A DNA stretch of 57,469 nucleotides, from assembly GCA_009843735.1 (NCBI GenBank), contig VYCW01000136.1, positions 1 to 57,469 of the forward strand, written 5' to 3'. A program made the position numbers and the translations under genes. This DNA is from Acidimicrobiaceae bacterium. Lineage in GTDB: Bacteria > Actinomycetota > Acidimicrobiia > Acidimicrobiales > Aldehydirespiratoraceae. Positions 7,344 through 16,512 of the stretch are shown here, piece after piece; the stretch's first letter is position 1, and each line of letters opens with the position of its first letter. The notes under the pieces are model-generated. The model was not told where the DNA came from. It made no database searches and saw nothing but the letters and a program-made list of their open reading frames with translations.

Positions 7344-8689
7344 CGCTGGCGTTCGGCACCGACGGGATACGGGGTGACACTCGCCGCGAGTTGACAGGCG
7401 AGGCGGTGGAGGCCCTGGGCCGGACCGCAGCCGATGTTCTCGGCGCGGAGCGTTTTGCGGTGGGGCGGGACACCAGGATCTCAGGCCCTGGCCTTGTCGA
7501 GGCCCTGAGCCGGGGCGTACGGCAAGTCGGAGGGTCCGCGGTGGACCTGGGCGTGGTGCCCACCCCCGCGGTGGCCCGCTGGTGCCAGGACGAGCGGGTG
7601 GCCGGGGCGATGGTGTCGGCCTCGCACAACCCGTGGCACGACAATGGCGTCAAGCTGTTCGCGTCCGGGGGACGCAAGTTGAGCGACGGGGCCCAGCACG
7701 AGATCGAGCGGCGGGTCGCCGAGTTGCTCGGCGGTGCTCCACCAGCCTCCGGAGATGACCTCGGCACCGGACACGACTCCGGCGGAGCCCAACCGGACCT
7801 GGCGCTCGGCCGCCACATCGGGGCCGTGGCTGCGAGCCTCGAGGGGCGCGACCTGACCGGGCTGCGCATCGTGGTCGATGCCGCCAACGGGGCTGTCTTC
7901 CGTTCCGCCCCGGAGTGTCTGCGGCGCTTGGGCGCCGACGTGGAGACGGTCCACGCCGCGCCGGACGGCTACAACATCAACGATGGTTGCGGGTCGCTGC
8001 ACCCTGAGAGCCTCCAGGCCGAGGTGGTGTCGTCGGGCGCTCACGCCGGTCTCGCCTTCGACGGCGACGCCGACCGGGTGCTGGCCGTCGACGACCGCGG
8101 CGCGCTGGTCGACGGGGACCAGATCCTCGCCGTCTGTGCCATTGACCGGGCCGGTCGGGGGCGGCTCACCGGCAGTGCGGTCGTGGTGACGGTGATGGCC
8201 AACCTCGGTCTGCGACAGGCCATGGCCGCCCACGGCATCAATGTGGTAGAGACCCCCGTCGGCGACCGTCACGTGCTCGGTGCGCTGGAGGACCACGGTC
8301 TGGTGCTCGGCGGCGAGCAGTCGGGCCATCTGATCTTCCGCGACCTGGCGACGACCGGTGACGGGCTGCTCACCGCGGTGCACCTGCTGGACGCAGTGAA
8401 GCGCTCCGGCAGCAGCCTGCGAGATCTCGCGGCCGCGGCCATGACCCGGCTGCCGCAGGTGCTGGTGGGGGTGCCGATGCCCGCCTCGGCGCGACCTGCT
8501 GACCTCGACGAGGCGCTCGGCGCGATCGCCTCGGAGGCCATGGCTCGCCTCGGGGACTCGGGCCGGGTGCTGGTGCGCCCGTCGGGAACCGAGCCGCTGG
8601 TCCGGGTGATGGTGGAGGCCGCCGACACTGGCACGGCCCAAGCCGAGGCCGATCGACTGGCGGCGAGGATCGAGGCGGTGCTGGCCTGA
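7340..8689 (+). CDS. glmM: Phosphoglucosamine mutase
   Basis: GlmM interconverts glucosamine-6-phosphate and glucosamine-1-phosphate on the way to UDP-GlcNAc and peptidoglycan. The 449-residue protein has FGTDGIRG at the N-terminus, the phosphoserine loop SASHNP with the active Ser at residue 95, the metal loop DGDADR, the sugar-binding GGEQSGHLI and the phosphate-binding RPSGTEP near the C-terminus. Length is normal. The start GTG 7340 gives the family N-terminus. Its stop is one base before glmS, so the two consecutive pathway steps are made from one message. Confidence 0.97.
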   Translation: MTLAFGTDGIRGDTRRELTGEAVEALGRTAADVLGAERFAVGRDTRISGPGLVEALSRGVRQVGGSAVDLGVVPTPAVARWCQDERVAGAMVSASHNPWHDNGVKLFASGGRKLSDGAQHEIERRVAELLGGAPPASGDDLGTGHDSGGAQPDLALGRHIGAVAASLEGRDLTGLRIVVDAANGAVFRSAPECLRRLGADVETVHAAPDGYNINDGCGSLHPESLQAEVVSSGAHAGLAFDGDADRVLAVDDRGALVDGDQILAVCAIDRAGRGRLTGSAVVVTVMANLGLRQAMAAHGINVVETPVGDRHVLGALEDHGLVLGGEQSGHLIFRDLATTGDGLLTAVHLLDAVKRSGSSLRDLAAAAMTRLPQVLVGVPMPASARPADLDEALGAIASEAMARLGDSGRVLVRPSGTEPLVRVMVEAADTGTAQAEADRLAARIEAVLA

Positions 8690-8690
8690 C

Positions 8691-11600
8691 ATGTGCGGGA
8701 TCATCGCCATAGTGCGCCGTCCGGCGTCGCGGCCCGTCCCCGAGGCCGCCGATGTCACGAGCCTGGTGGAGGCCGCTGCGTCGGTTCTCACCGAGGGCGC
8801 GGCCGCGGCGTCCAGCGGCGCTCTGGAGGGTGTGGCCGGGACCTTGGAGGCGGCCGCTGACCGCCTGCAGGAGGCCAACGGCCTGCTGGGCGGGGTTCCG
8901 GGCCTACGACTCCTGCTGGCGTCACCGGCGACGGTTCAGGCTCTGAAGAGCCTCATCGAGGCGGCCACGGCTGCGGTCGCCGCCATGGAGTCCCGCCTGG
9001 ACGCGGACACCTCGCTGGGCCCGGGCGAGCTGGAGCACTTCAACGAGCAACTGGTGCGGATGCGCGACGGCCTGTGGGCGATCGGGCGGGACCGGCTGCG
9101 GGCGGTGCGGGCCGTGTCGGATCTGCTGTCGGCGGCCGGGTTGAGCGGTGGCTCGGCTCCGGCTGCCGCCGTCGAGGGCTACCTGTCGGTCCACCAGGCC
9201 CTCTCCGCGCTGGACCGGCTCGAGGTACGGGGCCGCGACTCGGCCGGGCTGCACCTGCAGATCAGCGGTCACGGACTCGACCCCGACGATCCCGCCGTGG
9301 CTGAGGCTCTGGTGCGCCGAGCCGGCGACGAGTCCTTCGGCTCGGGCTCGGTCCGCCTCGTCGACGGTGTCCTCAGCATCGTCCACAAGACCGCGGCCGA
9401 GATCGGCGAGCTCGGAGACAACACTGCGACCCTGCAGGCCGCGGTCGCCTCGGACGACCTCCTGGCGGCCGCGCTGGCCTCCACCGAAGCCCGGGTGCTG
9501 GTGCTGGGCCATACCCGCTGGGCCTCGGTCGGCATCATCTCGGAGGCGAACGCCCACCCGCTCAACAGCGAACTGCTCGGAGAGGACACTCCGTACGTGG
9601 TCGGCGCCATCAACGGCGACGTCGACAACTACGCCGAACTGCTCGACGCGGCCGGGGTGCGAGTGCCGCCCGCCATCACCACCGACTCCAAGACGGTCCC
9701 CGCCCTGATGAGCCGCCGCACGGCCCAGGGACTGGATCCGGGCGAAGCGTTCCGCCGCACGGTGGCTGAATGCGAGGGCTCGGTGGCCGTGGCCGTCTGC
9801 GCCGCGGAGTCCCCCGGCCGTCTGCAGCTCGCGCTGCGGGGCAGCGGCCAGGCGCTGTACGTGGGGCTCGCCGACGATGCCTTCATCGTGGCCAGCGAGC
9901 CCTACGGCGTGGTCGAGGAGACGTCGCGCTATCTGCGTATGGACGGCGAGGCTGTGGCTGCCGGCGCCAATCCCAGCACCGGCCGCGGCCAGATCGTCGA
10001 ACTGGACGCAACCCGGGCCGGCCTGCTCTCCGGCGTGGCCCGGCATTCCTATGACGGCACCAGCCTGCCGGTGGCCTCGACCGAGATCTCGACCGCGTCC
10101 ATCACCACCCGCGACGTCGACCGCGGCGACTACCGCCACTACCTGCTCAAGGAGATCAGCGAGGCTCCGTCGTCGTTCCGCAAGACGCTCCGAGGCAGGA
10201 TCATCGACACTCCGGTGGGCCCGGACCTGTCGATCGGGCCCGACACGGTGCCCGACGAGGTCCGAGCCGGCCTCCGGGACGGCACGGTGTCGTCGGTGCT
10301 GGCCATCGGGCAGGGCACCGCCGCGGTGGCGGGGGAGAGCTTCGCGCTGTGCCTCAGAACGCTGATGGCCACCGCCGGCGGGCAGGCGGCGCTCGACGTC
10401 AAGGCGCTGCCGGCCACGGAGCTGTCCGCGTTCGGTCTGCGGGCCGACATGTCCGACACCCTGGTGGTGGCCATCTCGCAGTCGGGGACCACCACCGACA
10501 CCAACCGCACGGTGGAGTTGGTGAAGGCCCGAGGAGCGTCGGTAGTGGCCGTGGTCAACCGTCGCAACAGCGACCTCACCGATCGGGCCGACGGAGTGCT
10601 GTACACCTCTGACGGCCGGGACGTGGAGATGAGCGTGGCCTCCACCAAAGCCTTCTACTCCCAGGTGGCGGCCGGTTGCCTGCTGGCCGTCGCCATCGCC
10701 AACGAGTCGGCCGGCGACACGGCGATGACCGCCGGACGCGGCCTCCTCGAGTCGCTCCGGTCCATGCCCGGCGTTCTGGAGACGGTGCTGCAACGGCGCA
10801 CGGCCATCGGCGAGGCCGCCCGGAGCCTCGCCCTGAACCGCCGCCACTGGGCGGTGGTGGGCAACGGCCCCAACCAGGTGGCGGCCCGCGAGGTGCGCAT
10901 CAAGCTCTCGGAGCTCTGCTACATGTCGATCTCCAGCGACATCACCGAGGACAAGAAGCACATCGACCTGTCGGCTGAGCCGCTGGTGGTGGTGTGCGCG
11001 GCGGGGCTGTCGGGCTCGGTGGCCGACGACGTGGCCAAGGAGGTGGCCATCTTCGGCGCCCATCGGGCCGCGCCCGTGGTGGTGGCCGACGATGGAGACG
11101 CCCGCTTCGACGGCGCGTCGACGGTGCTCGGCGTGCCGGCGGTCGACCCGCGGCTCGCGTTCCTGCCAGCGACGATGGTGGGTCACCTGTTCGGCTACGA
11201 GGCGGCCCTGGCCATCGACGCCGGAGCCCGGCCCCTGCGGGAGGCCCGAGCCGCAATCGAGGCGGCCGCGGCCCGCTCCGACACGACCGCGGAGGAGGTC
11301 CTGAGACTGGCCCGGCCCGCGCTGGAGACCGGCGCGGCCGCGTTCTCTGCGGGCCTGCGTCGAGGCGCCTACGACGGCCACATGGAGGCGTCCACCGCGG
11401 TGCGCATCACGACGCTGATGCGTTACGCGTTGGGTCTGGTGCCGCTTGACACCTACGAACTCGAGCTGGGCCGGGTCGGCACCCCCGAGGCTGTCGTCGA
11501 CGATCTGGCCGGGGCGCTCAGCGTCGGGATCGACGAGCTGACCCGGCCGATCGACGCCATCCGTCACCAGGCCAAGACCGTCACGGTGGGGATCTCGCGC

Positions 11601-12158
11601 TCGGACCAGACCCTGCTGGAGGCACCGCTGATCCAGGCCGTGCTGGCCGCGGGAGCGCCCCGGGATCGGCTCTCCTACTCGACGATCCGAGCCCTGGCCG
11701 ATCTGAGTCCCGCCGTGGTCGAGGTGCTGGGCCACACCCGCTACCGCCTCGATGGGCTGGACACCATCGCGGTGGTGGACCAGGGAGGCGTCGCGTCGAG
11801 CATCGCCTCGCGAACGGCGGCCTCGCCCGCGCTGACCGGCAGCAAGCACCGGGTGGCGGTGGAGCGCCGGGTGCTGGCGGCACGGGGCCGCCACGACGGC
11901 CGCACGGTCGTGTTCGTTCCAGAGGTCGCCGCGGGATCGGCGGTCGGCATAACCCTGCTGCACGTCCGCTTCGCGGAGTCGCTGCCGGTGGCCGCAGCCC
12001 GGGGCGTGCTCCAGGGGTACCACAACCGCTACTCGGAGCTGCGCGACGCCGTCACCGAGACCGAGCCCGATTTCGACGAGGAACGCCTGGCCGGCATTGC
12101 CCCCGTCGACCTGCTCACCTCGCCCATCGGGGACCTAGCCGACCACTGGCGCTCCTGA
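8691..12158 (+). CDS. glmS: Enlarged glucosamine-fructose-6-phosphate aminotransferase (GlmS-like, 1155 residues)
   Basis: GlmS makes glucosamine-6-phosphate from fructose-6-phosphate and glutamine. The protein is almost twice the usual ~610 residues. Cys2 of MCGIIAI is the glutaminase nucleophile. RGRDSAG (180-186), GHTRWAS (273-279), NAHP and the NGD loop (308-310) complete the glutaminase domain. SIS1 carries SQSGTTTDT (596-604) and SVASTKAF (648-655); SIS2 carries KLSEL (738-742) and KKHIDL (755-760), aligning with the isomerase Lys, Glu and His. HQAKTVTV (959-966) resembles the normal GlmS C-terminus AKSVTVE. Extra material is a helical Ala/Leu-rich insert (about 13-168), an insert after SIS2 (about 845-945) and about 190 residues after the AKTVTV tail. 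Position after glmM supports the role; function of the extra parts is unknown. Confidence 0.88.
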   Translation: MCGIIAIVRRPASRPVPEAADVTSLVEAAASVLTEGAAAASSGALEGVAGTLEAAADRLQEANGLLGGVPGLRLLLASPATVQALKSLIEAATAAVAAMESRLDADTSLGPGELEHFNEQLVRMRDGLWAIGRDRLRAVRAVSDLLSAAGLSGGSAPAAAVEGYLSVHQALSALDRLEVRGRDSAGLHLQISGHGLDPDDPAVAEALVRRAGDESFGSGSVRLVDGVLSIVHKTAAEIGELGDNTATLQAAVASDDLLAAALASTEARVLVLGHTRWASVGIISEANAHPLNSELLGEDTPYVVGAINGDVDNYAELLDAAGVRVPPAITTDSKTVPALMSRRTAQGLDPGEAFRRTVAECEGSVAVAVCAAESPGRLQLALRGSGQALYVGLADDAFIVASEPYGVVEETSRYLRMDGEAVAAGANPSTGRGQIVELDATRAGLLSGVARHSYDGTSLPVASTEISTASITTRDVDRGDYRHYLLKEISEAPSSFRKTLRGRIIDTPVGPDLSIGPDTVPDEVRAGLRDGTVSSVLAIGQGTAAVAGESFALCLRTLMATAGGQAALDVKALPATELSAFGLRADMSDTLVVAISQSGTTTDTNRTVELVKARGASVVAVVNRRNSDLTDRADGVLYTSDGRDVEMSVASTKAFYSQVAAGCLLAVAIANESAGDTAMTAGRGLLESLRSMPGVLETVLQRRTAIGEAARSLALNRRHWAVVGNGPNQVAAREVRIKLSELCYMSISSDITEDKKHIDLSAEPLVVVCAAGLSGSVADDVAKEVAIFGAHRAAPVVVADDGDARFDGASTVLGVPAVDPRLAFLPATMVGHLFGYEAALAIDAGARPLREARAAIEAAAARSDTTAEEVLRLARPALETGAAAFSAGLRRGAYDGHMEASTAVRITTLMRYALGLVPLDTYELELGRVGTPEAVVDDLAGALSVGIDELTRPIDAIRHQAKTVTVGISRSDQTLLEAPLIQAVLAAGAPRDRLSYSTIRALADLSPAVVEVLGHTRYRLDGLDTIAVVDQGGVASSIASRTAASPALTGSKHRVAVERRVLAARGRHDGRTVVFVPEVAAGSAVGITLLHVRFAESLPVAAARGVLQGYHNRYSELRDAVTETEPDFDEERLAGIAPVDLLTSPIGDLADHWRS

Positions 12159-12203
12159 CCGCCCGCAGTTCGGGGGAACGGCGAGGCCATGCCAGGGGCT
12201 CGG

Positions 12204-12209
12204 TATCGT
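12204..12209 (+). promoter_or_regulatory. -10 box for a leaderless acpS transcript
   Basis: TATCGT lies 7 bases before GTG 12217, the spacing expected when transcription starts at the start codon. No convincing -35 is seen. The same TANNNT-N6-8-RTG layout recurs at other genes in the window. Confidence 0.5.
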
Positions 12210-12216
12210 TGTGAGG

Positions 12217-12624
12217 GTGGCGAGGAGTGCAGGTGAGCCTGCGAACGCCGGGGTTGTCGGGATCGGCACCGATCTGGTGGACGTCGACCGGTTCCGCACG
12301 GTGCTGCGGCGCCGGCCGTCGGTGGCCGAGCGACTGTTCACCGCGAACGAGCGAACCTACGCACACCGGGCCGTCGACCCGGCCGCCCGGCTAGCCGCCC
12401 GTTTCGCGGCCAAGGAGGCTGCTCTCAAGGCCCTCGGCTACGGCCTGGGCGGGATGCGGATGGCCGAGATCGAGGTGGTCCGTGACGACGACGGCCGTCC
12501 GGAGATCCTGCTTCACGGCGCGGCCCGCTCGAGGGCGGCGGAGCACGGCGTGAGTCGCTGGCTCGTCTCCCTCTCTCACACCGACCGTCTCGCCCAAGCC
12601 ACTGTGGTAGCGCTGGCCCGATGA
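12217..12624 (+). CDS. acpS: Holo-[acyl-carrier-protein] synthase
   Basis: AcpS transfers 4'-phosphopantetheine from CoA to the serine of acyl carrier protein. The product (about 135 residues) has GIGTDLVDVDRF with the magnesium-binding Asp, RFAAKEAALKALG with the conserved Glu, and VSLSHTD near the C-terminus. GTG 12211 and GTG 12217 are both in frame. I prefer 12217 because a TATCGT box sits 7 bases upstream, fitting a leaderless start. The stop overlaps the next gene by 4 bases (ATGA). Clustering with nnrD and alr is common in actinobacteria. Confidence 0.95.
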   Translation: MARSAGEPANAGVVGIGTDLVDVDRFRTVLRRRPSVAERLFTANERTYAHRAVDPAARLAARFAAKEAALKALGYGLGGMRMAEIEVVRDDDGRPEILLHGAARSRAAEHGVSRWLVSLSHTDRLAQATVVALAR

Positions 12625-13970
12625 TTCCGGTTGTCACTCCGGCTCGGATGGCCGAGATCGACGCAGCCGCGCCCAAGCCCGTCGACGTGCTGATCGAGCG
12701 GGCCGGCGCGGCAGTGGCACGGGCCGCAGTGGAGATGATGGGCGGCACCTACGGGCGGCGTGTCGTGGTGCTGGCCGGTCCCGGCAACAACGGCGCCGAC
12801 GGCAGGGCTGCCGCCCGCCGGCTGAGGCGGCGCGGGGCGCGGGTTCGCGTCATCTCCGCCACTGATGCTCCTGAGACGCTGCCGGTTGCGGCTCTCTACA
12901 TCGACGCGGCCTTCGGCACGGGCCTGTCAAGGCCCTACACCCCGCCCCAGAGGGGCCGGCCCGACGCGCCGGTGCTGGCCGTCGACATACCCAGCGGTCT
13001 CGACGGGCTCACCGGTGAGCCGCTGGGCGGGCCGGTATGGATAGCCCGGCGCACGGTCACCTTCGCGGCGCTGAAGCCCGGCCTGCTGTTCGGCGGTGGC
13101 CCGGCCGCCTGCGGTTCCACGACCGTCGCCGACATCGGCCTGGCTGTCAGCGCTGAGGACCTCGATAACTGCGCCCTGATGACCGACGCCGACATCGAGT
13201 CACTGCCCGCTGGCACCGGCACCACTCACAAGTGGCACTCCGCCGCCCTGGTCGTGGCCGGCTCGCCGGGAATGGGCGGCGCCGCCGCGCTGGCGTGCGA
13301 GGCGGCCGTGCGCAGCGGGGCCCGCATGATCCACCTCAGCACTTCCGCCGAGGCAGCCACAGTCTCATTCATCGAAGCGGTGCGATCCGAGCCGCCCCTG
13401 GCGGTGGATGCGGACCGCTTCGCGGTGTGCGCGGCCGGGCCGGGCCTGGCCACCGGCGAGCAGGCTGCGAAGCGTCTCGCCGACGCCTTGGCGCTCGACC
13501 TGCCTACGGTGATCGACGCCGACGGGCTGCGCCTGCTGCACGACCCGGCGGTGGCGGCGGCCATGGATCAGCGCCTGAGCCGCTCAGTGCCCATCGTGCT
13601 CACCCCGCACGACGCGGAGTTGGAGGCGGTGACGGGCAGCAGGCCCGGACCGGACCGCATCGCCGCAACCAGAGCCGCCGCGGCACAGACCCAAGCCGTC
13701 GTACTGCTCAAGGGCGGACCCACCGTGGTCGCCGACCCGCACGGGCGGGCCAGGATCGTGTCCAGCGGCGACGCCCGTCTGGCCACCGCCGGCACCGGCG
13801 ATGTCCTCACCGGCATGATCGCGGGCCGCCTAGCGGCCTTGGGGTCGCAGGGGCTGCTTCACCGCGTGGCCGAGGCCGCGCACCTCCACGGGAGGGCTGC
13901 GTCCACCGTTGGGGGCGCCCGCCCGGTGGCGAGCGACCTCCTTGGCGCCCTGCGCACGGTCACGCAGTGA
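12621..13970 (+). CDS. nnrD: Bifunctional NAD(P)H-hydrate epimerase / ADP-dependent dehydratase
   Basis: The enzyme repairs hydrated NADH and NADPH: the N-terminal YjeF_N domain epimerises the hydrate and the C-terminal ribokinase-like domain dehydrates it using ADP. The 449-residue product shows both parts: GPGNNGADGRAAAR and VDIPSGLDG in the first half, then GSPGMGGAAALA, PHDAELEAVTG, LLKGGPTVV and the catalytic TAGTGDVLTG in the second. The first domain looks short, with little sequence before the GPGNNG loop. Start ATG 12621 overlaps the acpS stop; the stop overlaps the alr GTG. Confidence 0.94.
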   Translation: MIPVVTPARMAEIDAAAPKPVDVLIERAGAAVARAAVEMMGGTYGRRVVVLAGPGNNGADGRAAARRLRRRGARVRVISATDAPETLPVAALYIDAAFGTGLSRPYTPPQRGRPDAPVLAVDIPSGLDGLTGEPLGGPVWIARRTVTFAALKPGLLFGGGPAACGSTTVADIGLAVSAEDLDNCALMTDADIESLPAGTGTTHKWHSAALVVAGSPGMGGAAALACEAAVRSGARMIHLSTSAEAATVSFIEAVRSEPPLAVDADRFAVCAAGPGLATGEQAAKRLADALALDLPTVIDADGLRLLHDPAVAAAMDQRLSRSVPIVLTPHDAELEAVTGSRPGPDRIAATRAAAAQTQAVVLLKGGPTVVADPHGRARIVSSGDARLATAGTGDVLTGMIAGRLAALGSQGLLHRVAEAAHLHGRAASTVGGARPVASDLLGALRTVTQ

Positions 13971-15103
13971 CTTCGCCCGGCCTCTCACCGACGGCGGCCC
14001 GGGTGCGACCGGTCGCCATCGAGTCCAACGCCCGGCGCCTGTCTGAGCTGGCCGGCGGCGCGGCGCTGTGCGCGGTGGTCAAGGCTGACGGCTACGGGCA
14101 CGGCGGGCTCACCGCGGCCCGAGCCGCTCTCGCTGGCGGCGCCTCATGGCTGGCGGTGGCCACCGTCGACGAGGCCCTGGAGGTGGTTGAGGGCACCGAC
14201 AGCGACGCGCCGGTGCTCATGCTGTCGGAGGTCGCCCCCAGTCTCGCCGCGGAGGCGGCCGCAGTGTGCCCGGAGCGGGTCCGGTTCACGGTCGCGTCGG
14301 GAGCCGGCGTACGTGCGCTGGCATCATCGGGCGGCGCCGAGCACGCCGTCCATCTCAAGGTGGACACCGGCATGCACCGCATGGGTGCGGTGCCCGGCGA
14401 ACTCGGGGCGGTGGCCGGGGCTCTACTGGAGGCCGGATCCACGCTGCACATCGAGGGCGTGTGGACGCATCTAGCCGTGGCTGACGCTCCCGACGATCCC
14501 TTCACGGCCGAGCAGTTGCGGCGGTTCGATGAGGCCCTGGCCACGCTGCGCGGATACGGACTGCGCACAGGGGTAGTCCACGCCGCCAACTCGGCGGGGC
14601 TGCTGGCCCATGCCGACGCCCGCCGCGATCTGGTCCGGGCCGGGATCGCGGTCTACGGCGTCCCGCCATCGCCGGAACTGGACGGCGTAGTGCCCCTCGA
14701 ACCGGCGATGGAGCTTGTGTCGCGGGTCACCGCGGTGCGCACGGTGGCGCCTGGTGAGAGCGTGTCCTACGGCCGGCACTGGTGGGCCGCCGAGCCGACT
14801 CGCGTGGCCACCGTGGCCATCGGGTACGCCGACGGCATCCGGCGGAGCAGCGGCCCCGCGGGGGTGGAAGTGCTCGTGCGGGGCCGGCGGTGCCCGATCG
14901 TGGGCGTAGTGACGATGGACCAGCTCATGGTCGCTATCGATCCGGCCATCTCCGACCAGGTCATTCCCGGTGACGAAGTCGTGCTCATCGGCCGCCAGGG
15001 CGCGGAGGAGATCACTGCCACCGAGATCGCCCGAAGGCTCGGCACCATCGCCTACGAAGTGCTGACCTCCGTCTCGGCCCGGGTTCCCCGGGTGGTGATC
15101 TAG
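13967..15103 (+). CDS. alr: Alanine racemase
   Basis: Alr supplies D-alanine for peptidoglycan using PLP. The 378-residue protein has the PLP-lysine motif VVKADGYGHG (residues about 37-46), HLKVDTGMHRMG, and the second catalytic region SYGRHWWA with the tyrosine, then GYADGIRR and VTMDQLMV. GTG 13967 overlaps the nnrD stop (GTGA). The reading frame extends far upstream, but that part is the shadow of nnrD. Length is normal. Confidence 0.95.
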   Translation: MTSPGLSPTAARVRPVAIESNARRLSELAGGAALCAVVKADGYGHGGLTAARAALAGGASWLAVATVDEALEVVEGTDSDAPVLMLSEVAPSLAAEAAAVCPERVRFTVASGAGVRALASSGGAEHAVHLKVDTGMHRMGAVPGELGAVAGALLEAGSTLHIEGVWTHLAVADAPDDPFTAEQLRRFDEALATLRGYGLRTGVVHAANSAGLLAHADARRDLVRAGIAVYGVPPSPELDGVVPLEPAMELVSRVTAVRTVAPGESVSYGRHWWAAEPTRVATVAIGYADGIRRSSGPAGVEVLVRGRRCPIVGVVTMDQLMVAIDPAISDQVIPGDEVVLIGRQGAEEITATEIARRLGTIAYEVLTSVSARVPRVVI

Positions 15104-15111
15104 GTACACCC

Positions 15112-15993
15112 GTGCCGGTCGACCTGTTGATTCCCGGCGTCGAGATCGGCCACTGGACGGATCCGGTCGCACGCACCGGCTGCACCGTGATCGTGCTGCC
15201 TCCGGGCACGGTCGCCTCCGGGGAAGTCCGCGGCGGTGCTCCGGCCACCCGCGACTTCGCCCTCCTTGCGCCCGAGCGCATGGTCGAGTGCGTGGACGCC
15301 GTCGTGCTGGCCGGTGGGTCCGCCTTCGGCCTGGCTGCGGCCGACGGGGTGATGGAGGTACTTGAGGGCGAGGGCCGCGGGTTCGAGACGCCCCACGGGC
15401 CGGTGCCGATCGTGGTGGCCATGGCCCTCTACGACCTCGGCGTTGGGGATCCGGCCGTGCGTCCCGATGCCGCCGCCGGCCGCCACGCGGCCACCAACCG
15501 GGCGACATCGGCGGACACCGGGCCGGTGGGGGCCGGCGTGGGCGCCACCGTGTCCAAGTGGCTCGGCGCCGAGAACACCGAGCCCGGGGGACTGGGCATC
15601 GCCACCGTGCAACGGGACGAGATGGCGGTCAGCGCCATCGTGGCGCTCAACGCGGCCGGCACCCCGCCGCCGGGAGCACACCGGACGTTCGAGCAAGTGG
15701 CCGACGGGTCGTTCCAGCAGTGGAACGACCGGTCCAGCCCGTTCACCAATACCACGCTGTGCGCGGTCATCACCAACGCTGCGCTGTCCAAGACCGGCTG
15801 CTTCTGGGTGGCCCAGGGAGGTCACGACGGCATGGCCCGTGAACTGGTCCCGGCCCACACCCGCAGCGACGGCGACGCGGTGGTGGCCGCCGCCACCGGC
15901 GGCGTGCCTGCCGACACCGACGATGTCCGGCTGATGGCGGTAGCCGCCGTTGCCAAGGCTGTACGCAGCGCCGTCGGTACGATCGAAGGGTGA
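15112..15993 (+). CDS. P1 (DmpA-like) family peptidase
   Basis: This is a member of the DmpA/BapA family of self-processing N-terminal-nucleophile aminopeptidases and amidases (MEROPS S58). The 293-residue product starts with the characteristic PGVEIGHWTD, has GCTVIVLPPG, the long stretch DAVVLAGGSAFGLAAADGVM, and the processing region FTNTTLCAVITNA, where the Thr before LC would be the nucleophile after autocleavage. It has no signal peptide, so it is probably cytosolic. The substrate is unknown. It lies 8 bases after alr and in the same direction; whether it acts on D-Ala peptides is only a guess. Confidence 0.88.
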   Translation: MPVDLLIPGVEIGHWTDPVARTGCTVIVLPPGTVASGEVRGGAPATRDFALLAPERMVECVDAVVLAGGSAFGLAAADGVMEVLEGEGRGFETPHGPVPIVVAMALYDLGVGDPAVRPDAAAGRHAATNRATSADTGPVGAGVGATVSKWLGAENTEPGGLGIATVQRDEMAVSAIVALNAAGTPPPGAHRTFEQVADGSFQQWNDRSSPFTNTTLCAVITNAALSKTGCFWVAQGGHDGMARELVPAHTRSDGDAVVAAATGGVPADTDDVRLMAVAAVAKAVRSAVGTIEG

Positions 15994-16029
15994 GATCGTC
16001 ACTCATATGCGGGCCGGCGCGGGGTACGG

Positions 16030-16512
16030 ATGCTCGGGTGTAGAACCGCCGGGGTCGGCGAGACGCGGGCGCTGGGAGGCGCAGTGGCTGCTCTCGTCGA
16101 TGTGGGCGATGTCGTGGTGCTGGTCGGCGACCTGGGCGCGGGCAAGACCGCCTTCGTGCAGGGCTTCGCGGCCTCGTTGGGGGTGACCGCCCCCGTCACC
16201 AGCCCCACCTTCACCCTGGCCAACCGTTACGAGGGGCGTCTGGTGGTCAACCACCTCGACGTGTACCGCTTCGACTGCCCCGAAGAGGTGAGCGACCTGG
16301 CCCTGCCCGAGCTCCTCGACGACGGTGTGACCCTGGTGGAGTGGGGAGACACCATCGCGTCGGCGCTTCCGTCCGAGCACCTGTCGGTGACGATCCGCTT
16401 CGGTGACGGCGACGACGACCGCAATTTCGAGCTGCGAGGCCGGGGCGAGACCTGGAACCGCCGTGCCGGCCGGTTGAGGGCCGCGCTCGAAGGGTGGGCC
16501 GTGCCGTGCTGA
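16030..16512 (+). CDS. tsaE: tRNA threonylcarbamoyladenosine biosynthesis ATPase TsaE
   Basis: TsaE is the ATPase that supports the TsaB-TsaD complex making t6A37 on ANN-decoding tRNAs. The 160-residue protein has the P-loop [13 protein letters not shown] (about 39-51), [17 protein letters not shown] and LVEWGD, which are family signatures. ATG 16030 gives a normal N-terminus ([11 protein letters not shown]). A TACGAT box at 15978-15983 could be its promoter -10. It overlaps tsaB by 19 bases. Confidence 0.95.
   Translation: MLGCRTAGVGETRALGGAVAALVDVGDVVVLVGDLGAGKTAFVQGFAASLGVTAPVTSPTFTLANRYEGRLVVNHLDVYRFDCPEEVSDLALPELLDDGVTLVEWGDTIASALPSEHLSVTIRFGDGDDDRNFELRGRGETWNRRAGRLRAALEGWAVPC

Noticed and set aside
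8922-12023. Very long minus-strand open frame (about 1030 codons) opposite glmS
   Set aside because: Codon-position mirror of a G+C-rich gene; the protein is Arg/Gly/His-rich without domains, whereas the + frame has clear GlmS motifs.
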